Positions 34,001 through 49,000 of a stretch of 60,000 nt of DNA are shown here, one piece after another. A program made the translations under genes and the position numbers. Where the stretch lies: the NCBI RefSeq assembly GCF_001949145.1, contig NW_019091512.1, positions 161,923 to 221,922 on the forward strand. Direction: 5' to 3'. Source of the stretch: Acanthaster planci. Lineage: Eukaryota; Echinodermata; Asteroidea; Valvatida; Acanthasteridae. The notes beneath the pieces are model-generated. The model was not told the DNA's origin. It saw only the letters and a program-made list of their open reading frames with translations, and ran no database searches. Numbering within the stretch: the first letter of the stretch is position 1; the number at the start of each line of letters is the position of its first letter.

Positions 34001-37000
34001 CCTGCTGTACCCGGAATGAACTCCCAGCTGTACTTCGCCAGATAATGTCGCTTGACATCTTCAAGAGAAAGCTGAAATCACATTTACATCACTGGTTCTA
34101 TTTCACTTAGACTGGAGCATGGTTGTTGCTTGCGTGTATGCACTTTGATCGGATTCCCTAGTTATAAATCTACATGTACATGTATATCATTATTATTGTT
34201 ATTGTTACACCTTTTCCTTTGCCAGGAGTATAGATTTTTTAAAAGCCTGAACGCATACATTTTAAAAGATGGCACATTGGTTATCTCATGGTTTTGGTTT
34301 ATCCCAACCTGTTGTAACCCTGATGCCGAGAATGGTTTGTAATTCATAGGATTCTTTTTATGTGCATGAATAAATACCGGTACTACTACTAATAAAATTA
34401 TAGCACTCCACAGATGAATTTCTCATTCAGTTCAGCATGTCAGCCAGAAATCTTCGCTAAACCTGCAAATACATCTATATGCCAACCATTAACTACGGAC
34501 TTTCAGCCGTGGCCCAGCAAATATTTCACACGCTTGCTATGGTGTTGGCTGACGTGATGTGAATTCCCGAAGCATGCCGCCAGAACATAATCACACGAAC
34601 AGCACCAAGGTTATTCAAGCTAATGCTACCCTGACTTGACAGGTGCATTTTACATGTGGGCCAGCTCAGTGTGTCCGTCACATGTTGTCCAGATTTCTGG
34701 TGTGGACTCTCTGATAGAAATGCCCCCCCCCGCCATGATGGGCCTGTCCCGATTATTCAGATATTCAGTCAGTTATTGATTGTTAACATGTTTATTTTTG
34801 CAGCTGAATATTCAGAGGTGAAAACCATTGAAATGAAAAGAAAAAACAATTGCAATCATTCAGTACCAAAATTGCATTCTAAGTTTACATTACGTCTGCT
34901 TCTGTGGGATTTTGATGCAGCTGAATATTCGATCGAATAAATTGTCAAATATTTGAATACTTTATTGCTTGAACTGACCCAGCCTTGTCTGTCAAGTGTT
35001 TTGCGTACCTGTACACCTTCAGGTGGTGCTCTTTGTGTGCCTATATTGGTCAAAGTATTGATGAGAAGGTCATATAGCCTTTTCTTGTAGAGGTATGATG
35101 ACTCAGCAACTCTATCAGAGTAAAAGATTAACACATGTGCACATAGGCCCTACATGTAGCATTGCTGTTTAACACTCTACCAGCAAAATCTCAAATTGTT
35201 TCACCAAACTCTTCTCTTTTCAAGTGTGTCTATGTCATGCACGTCGCTGTCAACACTCTAGGCTTGTTGCTCGGAGCTTGCTCAAACAGTTCATTTACAT
35301 AGAGGCCCATGTGTGTATGATAAATTGACCGTTTGCCAGCTCATACATGTTCATGTAGCTAGCATTCATGATGTACTTTTCCCACTTTGAATCCAGGGAT
35401 ATCTGTAACTGCAGAATACCAAATCATTGCACATACGTAACAGTAGCCATCTATCTGAAGCAGTGTGCTGCCCTGTCACCAAGCAATAATTGGTGTGCTT
35501 GCTGCTGAAGGTGATATTGCCTTACTGTTTGGCTCTGTGCTGGTTTCTCTTTGAAATTGATGGTGAGGATTGTGGCAGGTTTGATCTCCGGCCATGTCAG
35601 CAGAAGGAAAGAAAAGAAACAAAAAAAGTAGCCTCCGAGTATAAATGGATTTCCCAGGAGTTCAATTCAGTTGAAGGAGAGTAATATTTATTTTTTTCAG
35701 ATGCCATTTAGTCAGACTGAAGCCATCAATAGTGAGTTGAGATGACAGTGTGGTGCTTTTCCCACTCTCCTGCTTCTGTAACCAACTGTTTCCAATCTAC
35801 ATGTACATGCACTTGGAGCATTTCGTTGCCCTAGGCACTCTTGTATAAAAAATATCTTCTGAGATACTTCACCTTTTTTCCATTAAAATTGAAATGTCAT
35901 TTTCCGTCTTCTCCTCACCTTCTCTGGGCCATAAGTTGGTTGACAGATCTCTCAAGACTGGCCTTGTTTCCCCTGAAAAGAAAAAGCGAGATTTTTTGTT
36001 TATTTCTTTTTTGGTTCAGTCCTTTTTGTTTTTGATCCACTTTCACACGAACCCAGTGTCCAGATTCTTGCCAGAGAGTCTAAACAGTTAAAGTGGAACA
36101 CAAAGCTACTGATTCTGAACAGTTTTGGAGGAGGCGGTCATTCAGTTGTTGTTAGTTATTTCTTGCATCTGAACGTCATCACATTTTTCCCCCTTTCAGG
36201 TGAGAGTGTATGCAAAGGGAAGGAGTGGCATTCTGTCCATACCCTAAAGCTACTCAAGCATAGTATATGCATGCAACCACTTGAGGGAGATGCAACACTC
36301 ACTCGTAGTAATATATTTAGGTAAGCAGTCCTTTGCCAAATGGACCGTACATGTAAATAGACAGTTGCTGAAAGTGTGGCACCTTTCACGTTTTTTTGGT
36401 GTTACCCAAGGTAACATAAGCTGACCAATATCAGGAAATACCATTATAACGGCTGATGTGTGAAATGCATTGTGTGTGGTCAATTAAACTTCTCCCAACA
36501 GCAATTCAATGCGAGAGACTGGAGAGTTGATTCTTTTGAAAGCACCCAATTTCAGGATGATTCATTGACCACAGGTGTAGTTTACATTTTTATGGTTCAT
36601 ACATGCCGTGATCTAGCTCAACTCATACTTGACATAAGCTCTGGATAACTTTGTGTTTTTGCTATTAAGCATATGTTGGGTGGGTCTGAAACCAGCAAAA
36701 AGCCAAGAGCCTCAGCCAGTCAATATCAATAATGCCAGCCAATAACATTGTTACCGTATATTCAACCACAGACGAGGGAATTCGGCCCTTGTAAACTTTA
36801 TCCCTCCCCTTAAAGCTGTGTACAAATGTGTTTTATGTATTTCTGTGTTCAAAGCTGGCACATTGCCAAAGTTCTTGTCAGCAAAAGATTTCCAGAATTA
36901 CGCTTCCTTTGTGCAAAACATGTGTTACTGGAATTAAAGTACTTTCAGCACATTAAAAAAACTGGAAAACATTACTGGCCTGGAAGAGGCAATGGCAAAA

Positions 37001-40000
37001 CGAACTACCAACAACAAACTTGCAGTGCACCAACCCTCATGCTAATGTGCTTCAGTGAACATTAAAAGCTTTCATTTGTTTCTGATTCAGCTCCTATAAT
37101 ACGGAATCCTACCTTGCTAAGCATCTAGCCTGCATGTCCCAGATGAACACAACATTTAAATTCATTCTGGAGGAGGAGTCTAGCGATCAGCCATATTTAC
37201 TGGTAAGCGTTTTATATTTAATACCTAAGGTGTGATATTAAAATCAAACTAGATATGTGATATATTGCAATCTCATGCATCTCTGATTGTTTGTGGGTGC
37301 CTCTTTGATTCAGATTTTGAAAAGAAAAACTAAAATAAACAAAAAAAGGAGCAGTCAAACGATTTCAAAAACACATATGGAATAGAGCTCCAATTTGACA
37401 TTAAAAGTAAATTTTCACACTGTAATATAAAAGAAACCTACTGCATTTTTGCTTTGTTTAAAGCACATTTTTTCATCTTATTTTTATTTTAATCCTAGGT
37501 GTAGCTGAAAATCTATCTTACAACCCTTTAAAGCCTTCAGAAGCATGTATAGGTTAATATCTTCTGATATTAGTTCAGCACTTGTTGACAAAATGCAGAT
37601 GCTAGACTGAGAGAGTTTGGTTTGTTTTGTTACACTTTTCTCTGGGGATATTCTTGGTTTAACCTTCAACTGTTTGTAGTGGTGTACCCAAGGGGAGAGG
37701 GGAGTGGCTGGGGGGGGCTTGAGTTCCCATCATCCCTCCTTGCAAGGTTGTCAATATCGGGATGGTTACCATTTATAGAATGAAGATACAGTCACCGGCA
37801 TCTTCAACTACAAGGTCTGATATGGCCATACATCCCCGTGTGTGTGTGGGGGGGGGGGCTTGAGCATGATAGCTATTTTTGGAGGAGTGGGGTAGTTCCA
37901 GTCTGAGCCCTTCCCCCAACGACAAATCCTGGGTGCACCTCTGCTTGCCTGACATTCATTGCATCACAAAATTGACCTTGTTCCACATAGCTGGCCCCAA
38001 CACTTAATATCCCAAGGAATGCGATGCTTGGGCAGCGAAGGATACCAGATGTGACATGGTCAGACCAACAGAACCAACTTTGGCCCGACTTTGAACCTCA
38101 GAAGATCTTTCTGTACCATGTAATTAACTTCACTCACCTGGGCCGATTTGGATACACTCACTAGGCAGAAGTAGCTGCTTACATGTACATGTAGTACACA
38201 CAAATTAGTGTATAAATTTAGAATAAGGTGTATTGAAAAATCGATCCCCAGTGAGACAAATTATTGCATTTCATCTTGACTGGCAACATGTTTCGTGAAG
38301 TGAAAATTGTTCAGCACTCGGCAAGTGTGATCTCAATTCAAAACAATCCAGGTAGGCCACAGGGTGTCAGGAGTGATGTCACAAGTTTCCATATTACCAC
38401 TCCACAAACTTTTGGATTTGTAAAGCCTTTTGGACTGGCGAGCGTGGTTCCCTTTGTACCATCCGGCGGGGGGGATCGGGAACCGCGGCCTATTTTCACT
38501 CATTTTGTACAGATTGTGGTAGCCGTCCGTATTTTCAACATGGAGGTCAGTGGCGCGGGGTTTGTTTAAGATTTCCTCTTCCATTCTTCAATGGAATTCA
38601 AGTGGAAAAACAACGTGCATTTGTCAGCAGTGGCAAAAATTTGTGTAAATTTGGGGAAGGGGATAGGGAAAGGTGGATGGGATGACTTGCCCGACCATGA
38701 AAAATTGAAAAGCAGGGAGGGGGAACAGTAGGTATATAGAATGGCATATTTATGGCTTTTTTTAAATTATTTTTTTTTTTTTGAGTGATGTCGAATACAT
38801 TTTAGTCTTTGGAAATCTGAAAGATTCTTCACAATCTGTTTTAATATTTTGCTCACCACAAAAGGGGGGAGGGTGATTTCAATAGCCCATCCCTCCCCCC
38901 AAACGTGTGGGGGATATATACCCCCATCCCCAGGATTTACGGCCATGTTTGTCAGATGTTAAATGTTTTTTAAATGACCCCATTAAGCTGACTCGTAGCC
39001 CTTTGCATCCGTGGCGTTGAGATGACTGCATGCATTCTCTGATCACAGGAAAGTTTATGGCATGCTAGCCTCATTACACGGTTCACGGTAGCCAGCTTGA
39101 CGCTAAGACCTCGCAAGAGGTCTTGTCCTTTTGCATGCTCCACGTATTCTGAAATTAACATAGGGCATCCAGGATTCATTCTGCAGATCAAAGTGGCCAA
39201 CTTGATTGGATGCCACGGAGAGGTTTAATATTGCACAGCAGAGCTGTTTGTTTATTTATTCAGAGCTTTTATTCTCCCCCAAGTGAGCAACTGAGTTATC
39301 AGTGACATCATCATGGCTGTCCGTGAAATCGAGTTTGTATCAGGTTACTAGATTTCTTTGCTCGAGTCATTAACTTTGTAAAAGCGGTACTACAGCGTGA
39401 TTTCTCAATACTAAGCGCCTCGACTGTCCTGGTTTCAAGTCTTAGGGCTCCTACTTGGGGCATCTTAAACCCTGTGAGGACTACATCTTATGCCTTTTAA
39501 ATGTTAATTTATTCATGCTTAGGTATAATGAGTTAACCGTGTGTAATTCTTTGCTGTGCATGGGTACTGATGATCATCTGAGTGTCTATTCCAATTTGGG
39601 TTTCAGTGCACCCATGTATAGAGAAATCTGTGTCCTTTCTCTATGGTGCACCCAACCAAGCGCATCCCCACTCCACAGTGCTCGGGGCGTTTAGCTTCTT
39701 GGACGGGTCAAGGTCCCATATGAAGCAAACTATGGGACAGAGAACCCCCCCCCGCCTTTGTATTGGTCATTGTTATACTGGTAATCTCAGGAATTCTTTT
39801 TAGACATCTAGGGGGATGTGTTAAGTGATAATAGGCTGGAGTGTGTAAAGGGTTGAAATTGTTGGGGGAGGTGGGTACCCCTATCTCCCATTTCGTGCCA
39901 GGTATACAAGGTCCTAGAGTGCTGACTCGCAGTGTAAAGGGTGCAACCTTTTGATGATCTAACCTCTTAGGCCTGTCAAGACATCTCAAAGGGGGTGGTG

Positions 40001-43000
40001 GTGGGGGCTATTGATTTCAGTTCTCCAGCCACCAGCACCTGTAGCTGTTTGTCTCCCGTCCATGCACTGCCCCCAGCTGGTAACACTTCGCCACTCTCTC
40101 TCTCTCTCTCTCTCTCTTGCCTGCGCCTGGCTCACTGTCTGACTGGAACGCCCAATCAGATAGTCTCGTAAGTCATCCAGCCTATCCCATCCAGACATTT
40201 GGCGTCGACCAGACGTTTAGCCCAAGAGATCAGTGGCCCCCACAAGTCGCCGTGGCTTTGGAAGGACGACGGTTGGGTAAAATAAGGGAACGCGGGGTCT
40301 GGAACTACTGGGAATTCGAGGCATTTATTACAAACCCGAAGCTGTCCCGACAAAGTGCCAATGTTATAAATCAAGCACCTTCAATACTTCCGTAATGGCT
40401 CAGAGGATGCGGAAGAAGTGCCCCTGGTGTCTCCAGTTACATGGTCATCTACCCTCGACCTACACCGTGCCGGCTACATCTAGAAACACCAGATACCATG
40501 CTAACAAAACTGCTGAGAGTGTTATAAATTGCCCATAAATGTCATGTTCTAAAGGCGTGCCATTCATTGTGACAATGTAAAAACTGCGCTGTTATATCTA
40601 CATACATGCACATACATGCATGCACATACGTATTTTTTCCCCAATGATGGAGTTGGAGTGGCCGTTTCGATGGAAAACCCAGCTAATGATCCAACGTTTC
40701 GTTTTTTCTGTACTGAATATCTACATAAAATTTAGTACAGAGGACTGAAACGATACAAAGAGAAGCGATTACGGATTTTAAAGAGGGAAGTGACAAAAAG
40801 CTCGCTTGAAGGTGTTTTATCGATTGTACTGGAGAGGAAGATGCTTGCCTTTCGGTATGCGTGGACCAATCGGATAAATTCCATTTTAGAAAATAAGAGA
40901 AGATATCGGGTTTTGCTCGCCATGCATGCGTTACTTAACGCCCAACTGGTTGCCATTTTACCTGTAGCCTAGTGGTGTAGTCGAGTACCTTTTGAGTCCC
41001 ATATTCACTGCCAAAACAACGATGAACTGGTGGAGCGAAGCTGGAGCACATTGGACATTGTTGGTTGGTAAATTCACAGACGTTAAGATTACAAATAAGT
41101 TTAAGACTTTCGACTCTCGTAGTTATGGAGAATAGTACTTTCCGGGTATTTTTGTCCTATAAACTTAATTTTTTTAAACAGTGATGGTCTGAAGTTGTCA
41201 TTTGATTTTGAATCTCATCTTTCCGTACTTACTGTCCAATGCCCGTGTTCTTTAGCTTTGTTCCCTCCTTCCCTGTTCAATATTTGACAGAGAATTTGGT
41301 ACTCGAATAGTACTCAACAGTTCTACGGCTATACCGGTAGTTATTAAGGTCTTTGGCATTATCCTATCACCCAAGCTGTGTTCGTAAGCTGTCTTCTATT
41401 GTCCCTGTATACATGTTACGGTCAGCTTTTACTGATTTTACGCTCCATATGACCTTCACCAATGCTGCAGAGACTAGTTGTCGTCGTGGGCGCCACCTGT
41501 CACAACTCAATTTAACAAGAAAAGTTTGTGTTTGGAAGAGTCTGTAAAGTGTATTGGGTACGAGGACTGGTTTATGAATGGCTTCGTTGGTCTTCCCTCT
41601 TTTTTTCATCTCTTGCCGAATATCAAAATTTTATCTTTCCAACAATACGTTTTGTTGTAAGACTTTGGAATATGAACAGGTGTAGACTACTCCTAAGAGG
41701 TTTATAAAATGTTCACTTTGTTTTCTTCCTCGTTAGTCATGCAGGCGACGTTTAATAGAACAGCAATTTTTTTTAAATTTTGGTTCCGGCACTGTGCAAA
41801 ATATACCCAGCAAGAAATGAGACCGAGGGGTACCCCCCCAACATGTCCAATCCCTATACACATTCCAGACTATTGTTACTTAACACATCCCCCAAGACGT
41901 CTGAAAGGAATTCCCCAGATTCCTGTGAGACAATGACCAACACAAAGCAGGGGGGGTTCTCTCCGTCTCATACCTTGCTGCATATGGTGCAAAAGTCGTA
42001 TCTTTAATGCCAGAAACAAAATGCTTCATAAGTGTAAAAGGGCAAAATGTCCTTACTTCGTTTCTCAAAGTTGTCATCAATTTGACACTGGAGATCCTAT
42101 CGCATCAGCTTCCCTGTCGCAGGTTGCAGATATTAGCGCGGGGCCGGGGCAGAAAATGTGATAAATGGTAAGCCGTGTTTAGGAAATTAAAGAAGCGATG
42201 CTCACTTAGGATAAGCAATCAGTATCGTGTGGGGACGAGCAAATTGAATCTGACAAACACAGGAAAATTGGCCCTTTTGAAGACAAACAGGGAAGTTTCG
42301 CACATTCTGCCTTCGGTTATTGGTCATGGACAGCCGGAGCTGCTGCCCTCCGCAGTAAATTGCTTCCAAAGTTGAACCGACCAAGCATTAATTTTGTAGC
42401 AAACCGGCAATGCTAGTAGATTGCATTGATTTTGCGTTAATATTTGACGTGCAAATCATCACAAGTACATGTTTACTCTTTCAGTGGAGGTTTATTATTA
42501 AAAAAAAACAGAAGTAAACGCTGTTATTGAATTAGATTTGAGCTTTGGACCCGTCACAACGGAAACGTCCCTCTGACTTGACTTGTGTCCACTTGAGAAA
42601 ATTGGATGAGGAAATGGCTTTTCGAGCGTATCTAAAATGACTTTGTAAAATTGTTATTTGTCAAAATGGCTAAGACGGGTTGTTCTTGGGTTCGGTCGAG
42701 AAAAATGGATTTGGTGATTATGTTCAAGATATTGGAAGCGGTGTTTCACAATCTTCACACCTGGACTTCTTCCCCGAATGGCGAAGTGTTCAATCGGAGA
42801 AAACGAGGTATAAGCCTACAAAAATTTACAAAATACCAGGAGCGGGAAACTGGATTCACAAATTCAACTTGATGCCCAGATTGCTTGTAGACAGAACACA
42901 TTTCTGTCTTCCTCGGTATTCTATTTGATTTATTTCCGCCGTGTTCCACGGTATACGATCTGGAAGCATTTGTTTGCCTCAGTGGCGCTGTGCGTTCTCG

Positions 43001-46000
43001 TCTTTATCTTCACTGCGGATCCGAGACCGTTATTTCTATTGACAGTGGCGTTCCCAGGAGCCGCTATCCGCCTCTCGGGGGATGTGACATTTAAATGTCA
43101 TATTTACATGAAGCCATGTACAATGTCAGTAAATGTTACTGATGCCTTCCCGTAAATCTGACCGATTCTCTATGATTATCGGAGAGTAGTCGTCCAAACT
43201 ACTCTTGTGAATTATGACCCCGTTATAGATTCTTGATCAAGGCAACGTGGTTCAACAGAAATGACCAATAAGAACAGCGACAACAGTATGTCATAAATAA
43301 CTCCTCAAAAATGGGCAATGAAGCCGGTGTATTATAAATGGTTTTGATATACACATCCTAAAATTGTTGCTCAAGTTATTTCCCAACATTGGATCAGTAT
43401 GTTAACTGCTATATAAAATTTGCTTTATACTATGGACGAATCCACCCCCCCCTTTTTAAAATTGATGTTACCCGAATTAAAAAGTATTGAAATAATTTTC
43501 ATACTAACTCTTTGCTATCAAAGCCCCCCACTTTTCAACCTTTGCAATCTTGTTCTTGATTGAACGAGGTTCACTCATTTGTTGTTGAAGGTGTTTTGAG
43601 CGTAGGAATGTTGATGTCCGTATATATCAAAATCAACCACTGTGAACTTGATGGGCAGTTTTAATAACCATCGGAATATTTTACATGTCAGGCGATGGTT
43701 ATTGTGGTTACGGAGGTGAAAATTTCAATATGATTGTCACTTTTTTTCTACTTACTTTTTCTCTGACTGTCACTTTGCGCGTCGCCGGACTACCGATGCT
43801 ATTGTCTTTCTTGGCATTTCTATATCAACATCGTGTTGTTGATTCAGGGCCATTCATCACATTCGATCTGACTATCGGGTGTTTTTTTAGACCTCATTCG
43901 TAACTAAACAGCGGACATCATGGAATAACCGTGGTGGACATGCCTCGGCTTCAGCGAAAACTCATCGATGCTGGCTTGACGAACTTTCTGTGTGCGGCAA
44001 CACTGCTTTGTTACAAGATGGACAAAGATGGACGCTAGTTGGGGAAGGAATTGGACCAGTCGTATCATATCATTGAATGGTTGAACCGGAAGTAGAGAAC
44101 TAACAATGCACTTTTACCCTATACCAACTGTATATAGGAAGATGTATGTTCGAAACGTTGACAACAGATCAGTTCAACACGGCACTGCATTTTATGTTTC
44201 TGTTTTGATTTTTTGCACGCATGTTCATGATGTATGGCAATTTTGAGTCAAGCATGCGAAAATGGCAAGTTAAAAGGACATTGACAAAGAACAAATAATT
44301 GATGTGCAATAATTACATGCCTAGGACAATTCATTTCGCAGTCAAATTTTGCCAAGATAAGTTTCCGATCAGCAAATTTCCTGTGGTGTGGTACAAAATT
44401 TATGCTTATACTTTTCGAGCGATGTTATATTTACATGTACTTTCCTGAGCATTGAAAACGACATTCTGGGGACGATTGCGTAATTTATATACATATTTTA
44501 AATTGTGTATCGTTTTACAAACGATCATAGAGTATATTTGATTGGGTTTTGTTTCGTCTGAATTGAGGCTGGTTTGTTTCTCAGTACGTACAAGCTGTCT
44601 GCCTTGAAACTTTCAATTTAAGCACATGTTCAAACGCGCCGACAAACATGTAAAAACTTACACACTGACATTTCTGGAATGCCAGCCAAAGCTACCGTGC
44701 ATACATTTCGTGTTGCGTGTTACATTCCGTCTGTGCGCCAACACGTTCTCCCCCCCCCCTTAACTTTTCATCGACGACACTCGTCGCCCATGTTTTAGCC
44801 ACCGTCCCCCTCCCCAACTTGGACGATTTTGCTAATTGCTCGCCAAGAGGGGCTCTAAAGTGTAACATGAGTTGTCACGAAAGATGAGTTATCACTTTGT
44901 CTGCCTCATTAACACTTACCGATGTCTCGTGTCGCTGTTTTTATTATCGCGATATATAAACACCGAGACGGGTTTAGATTGGAATGGAACACTGGTTTCC
45001 AGAAACTGTTGTAAGCTTATCAGTGATAGGCAAATTTGGGGTTCTCGCTAAACCCGACTGTACGTTTGAAGTTAATTCTGAGCTAAACCTGACACTCGTA
45101 CGGTCATTTCAGCCTAGTGTCGCGATTGGAAAACAAAGGGGAAACGCGCAAACCACATTTTGATACTTTAAAAAATACAGTGCACTTGAGTCTTTAGGTA
45201 ATGCTGATTAAGAGAAAGCTTAGCGTAGGCCTGTGACGTTAGAAGTGGATTTTGGCTTCATTTAAGCCGAAAGATGGCTAAACTACCCTCACTCGGGTGT
45301 CTGTCATGCAGTACACGGTAGGAGGGATCACTTAACGCAATCCCGTCTAAAAACATACAGCAACAAAAACCGTGAAGGCATTTTGAGTGAGATGTGAGCC
45401 ACCTGCCCAAATATTACTAATAGACGAGAGACGAGTCCATCCCGGGATTTACAAATTGCAGGCTCCCGTGCGTGCATTGTTTGGCGTGTTACCCGTCGGA
45501 CGAAGATATACATGTATTTTGGTCTCGCCGTGGCGTGTCGCCGAAGAGGAAAGTGATTGCGCGACAGCAGGGATCGCAGGCGTATTGCGTTGCCGCGATC
45601 GGGTGTAACGTTTCGCTTTGACGAGTGATACCACAAACCGAGCGAAGCTCTTTGTTAAGTGGCGTATATACAGTGATGCAAGCATGATGCATCTCGTTAT
45701 CCTCGTGATTCCCATCTGATTGCCGGTTGTCCGATTGCGGATGAGCATAAGGCTGTTTCGTGAGAGACACTCCGATGCATGAGAAACAGTGTTTATTAGT
45801 TCGAGAGTGGGTGTTTTTTGTTTGGTACCCAAGCCCGTCCGCGTTGCTGGCATTTAATTTGTTTATCAAACCAAGGCTGTGGTATTAGTTTCTTCTGTTT
45901 TATATAAACATTTGAGACTCCTTTAAATGTGCAGCTCCTTGTTTGTTTAGATAAAGTGGAAGTCTGCAAAGAAGGACACCACGTGGGCGCCACTTAGCTT

Positions 46001-49000
46001 CGAAGACGCTCCAAACTGGAAAAGTTTTGTTTGTCAGAACGAACAATGAAGAAGATGTACTTACATAAAGACAGAGTGACGTAGATGACTTATTGAACTC
46101 CCCATTGCTTCTGGTGTTCTTCCAATGGGCAAAAGCTCCCGCAGATCTTGTTTCCGAACGTGACATCAATTAGCCCAGGGAGTCTCTTTCCCCACAACAC
46201 GTTCGGGCAATCATGAACTGCAATACATGTATTTGATGGATGGTCACGAATGCGTGAGTGTTCGTGTTCCCCCAAGTTATGTATACATTTTCAATTACAT
46301 GTGACTTGTTCCCTCGCCATTTGCACTTTTTCTTGGCTGCAAGTCGAGCCATGGCTTGATTAATGAACACTATCATTCTTGTCTCTGATTTATGGTAATG
46401 TTTCCCTTTGGCCAGTAGAAGTAAATGGCGTAACTTCTTGTTGACTTAGTTTCACGGTTCCATACACATTCCCCTGGAGTCATAATTATAAACCTCATTT
46501 TGAGGTGTTAATCTGGAACCAGTGAAAACTTCAAGAAAATCGATGATTGTTTAACTGGAACATGCTAGAGAGTGCCAAACAACGCGTGGTAATTCGTTGT
46601 ATTGATTCATTCGGTTTTGTTTTCGTTTTCATGCGTGCCCACCTAGTAATAAATGAACCTTTTTAAATTATGTACACTTAAGCACAAACTTTGCTGATGA
46701 TGGGTTCTGTGTTGTGAAAACCAAATTCCACTGAAGTATATACCTGTAATTATGCCTCAGCCTCGTTACACACGTCATTTAGGAATTACACAAACTAAGC
46801 GTGGCTGCATTTCCATGTAATGTCTACTTCGTAGTCTAAGCACCAAGAAACTTTTCTTTGGAAAAGGAAGTGCAGAAATTGAAGGGTTCGTGACATGAAT
46901 AGCACCGGAAATAGTACTGTTTGCCAGCCACTTACACGGCCCTCTCAGAGGACATTAGTAGGGAATGCCAATGAGAACAAGGAAGGCATCATCGTTCGTC
47001 AGGCTTTTTTTGCGCAAAAGGTGTGTGCCAAGCATTGTAGACGCCTCTGTAACCCCGTTTTGCAAGACACCCCTCAGTGTCGCAGTGTTCGTCATTCGTC
47101 TTTTTCTGGTGCTCGTCTGCCTTACCTGACTAGTCAATTGGAACAGCTGCACACCATGAAAGAAAGGAGTATCACTGAGCACTTCAAGTGAACGTGAATG
47201 CTCTGACATTGACGCGTAGACACTGGCCTCGCGTAGGGGAGGGGAAGGGGTATACAAATTAAACAGTGAGAGAAAAATATGGAAGACGGGAGGAAAATCA
47301 CCAATTTACTGGGAAATACCTCAGACCTGAACACCCCCCCCCGCTGATTGTGTGTCAGTTTCCAGTTCATGATGCCGCCTCTCTGGAAAAAAATCTTGTA
47401 CCCCAGGAAAAATACTCTGGCTGCGTCCATTCATGGACATACCGTATGCCTTCGGTCAGCTGCATGCAGTCTGACATCACGATGAGCAGAAATTCTTGTG
47501 TAGTTTTAAGTCACATTTTGTCTGAGTTACATATCACGTATGACTGTCGTGTGTACAGTCACTCACTTGTAAATTTACTTTCCAGGGGACGGTACCGGTA
47601 TTTGGTCTCTGACGGAATCCCATAAACGCACTAAATGTTGGCTTGAGTAAATTAATATGCCACATGGGTCCCACTTCCTCGCATATCATGGGGAATGCGT
47701 AGGTTCGAGTCCCACCAGGGTAAGCCTCTCTTTTTTATGACACTGTGGAAGAGCATGCGAGGCATGTATAAGTGGCTGACTCTGTGTTGATAAGAAGTTT
47801 TTTTGTTAATTTTAACGTTGAAGCCTTCATCATGTTCACGTCCGCAGCTCTGGTTGCTAAGCTCAGACACCTTAATTCTCACCAGCGAAACTTCGCCACC
47901 TGGTCTCGCTGATATACGTTTCCATGGTAACCGGCAGCGGGAGCCCCGTGAGGCATCGCGTGTGACCAATTGCAAGCTTGATGAATGTTGTTGGGAAGCT
48001 GGCGGGGAAGTCAGGACCCACGCAGTAGAAGCCCACAGGATTGTCAAGGTGCTCTACCAAGCATTATGGGACGAAGGAGGGAAGCGGTAAGTCGGTCCAG
48101 TTGCTTGACTCGTTTGTCGTTCTGTCCGTGACGCGTTCGTTTCATGTGTTTCAACTAAAGACTGGGGTACTTTAACTATTTTTATTTTTCATGTTACCTA
48201 GATTTAACTTCGACCTCACTGAAAACCTCAAGAAATGAAAATATACGGTTTACACTTTGAAAGGGAAAATTGGCATGTTATATCTTCTCAATCTTTTTTT
48301 TTAATTCATTTTTGACGACGACTTTAGAGCGATTGATGTTTTTTATGTATCCGAGATAATGCTGAAACCGAGGTGCAACAGCAAGGTCTTTTGGCTAGAA
48401 TGGTTTCCATGAGCATCATTAACCTCTTGCACAGCTCAGAGCTGTTTTTTAGACAGAGTTGCGACATGAGTGTCTTAATTGGTGGCACCAGAATTTTGGA
48501 TTATGCGTCACTACACATGGACAATGCGGGCGTTTCACGGTAGTGCGCCTCCCAGAGTTTGCAACGCATTGGCCAATCACAATGTGCAGAATTGTTCGAC
48601 CCAATGCGCGTTTGGCGAGGGTCGACAGATTTCGCGCGTTGTGATTGGCCAACGCGTCGCAAACTCTCGGAGGTGCACTATTGAGAATCGCCTGTATTAA
48701 TACACAATAGTTACATGCTGTATTGCACACATGATGAACAGCCATTTTGGTTCCGAAGGCTGAAGTTGGCGCTGCTCTCTCTCCATACAGCTCTTGCACT
48801 GCTGGGGTAGTGCAGATGTCCCCAGTATTACCTCATAAAATATCCGGGTGTCGCTTTACAGTTTCAATCCGTAATGGATACACTGCAGGACTTCTGGATA
48901 AAATTTGCGTGTAGTCTTGCTAGGGGATATTGTATGGGGGGCCCCGTGCACCCCCCCCCAAGAACTTAACGACCTCAACATTTTTGGGTGCATTTTAACG

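Noticed and set aside
42925-43155. Hydrophobic frame resembling a type II membrane anchor
   Set aside because: It starts at TTG, not ATG, has no homology I recognise and no splice context.
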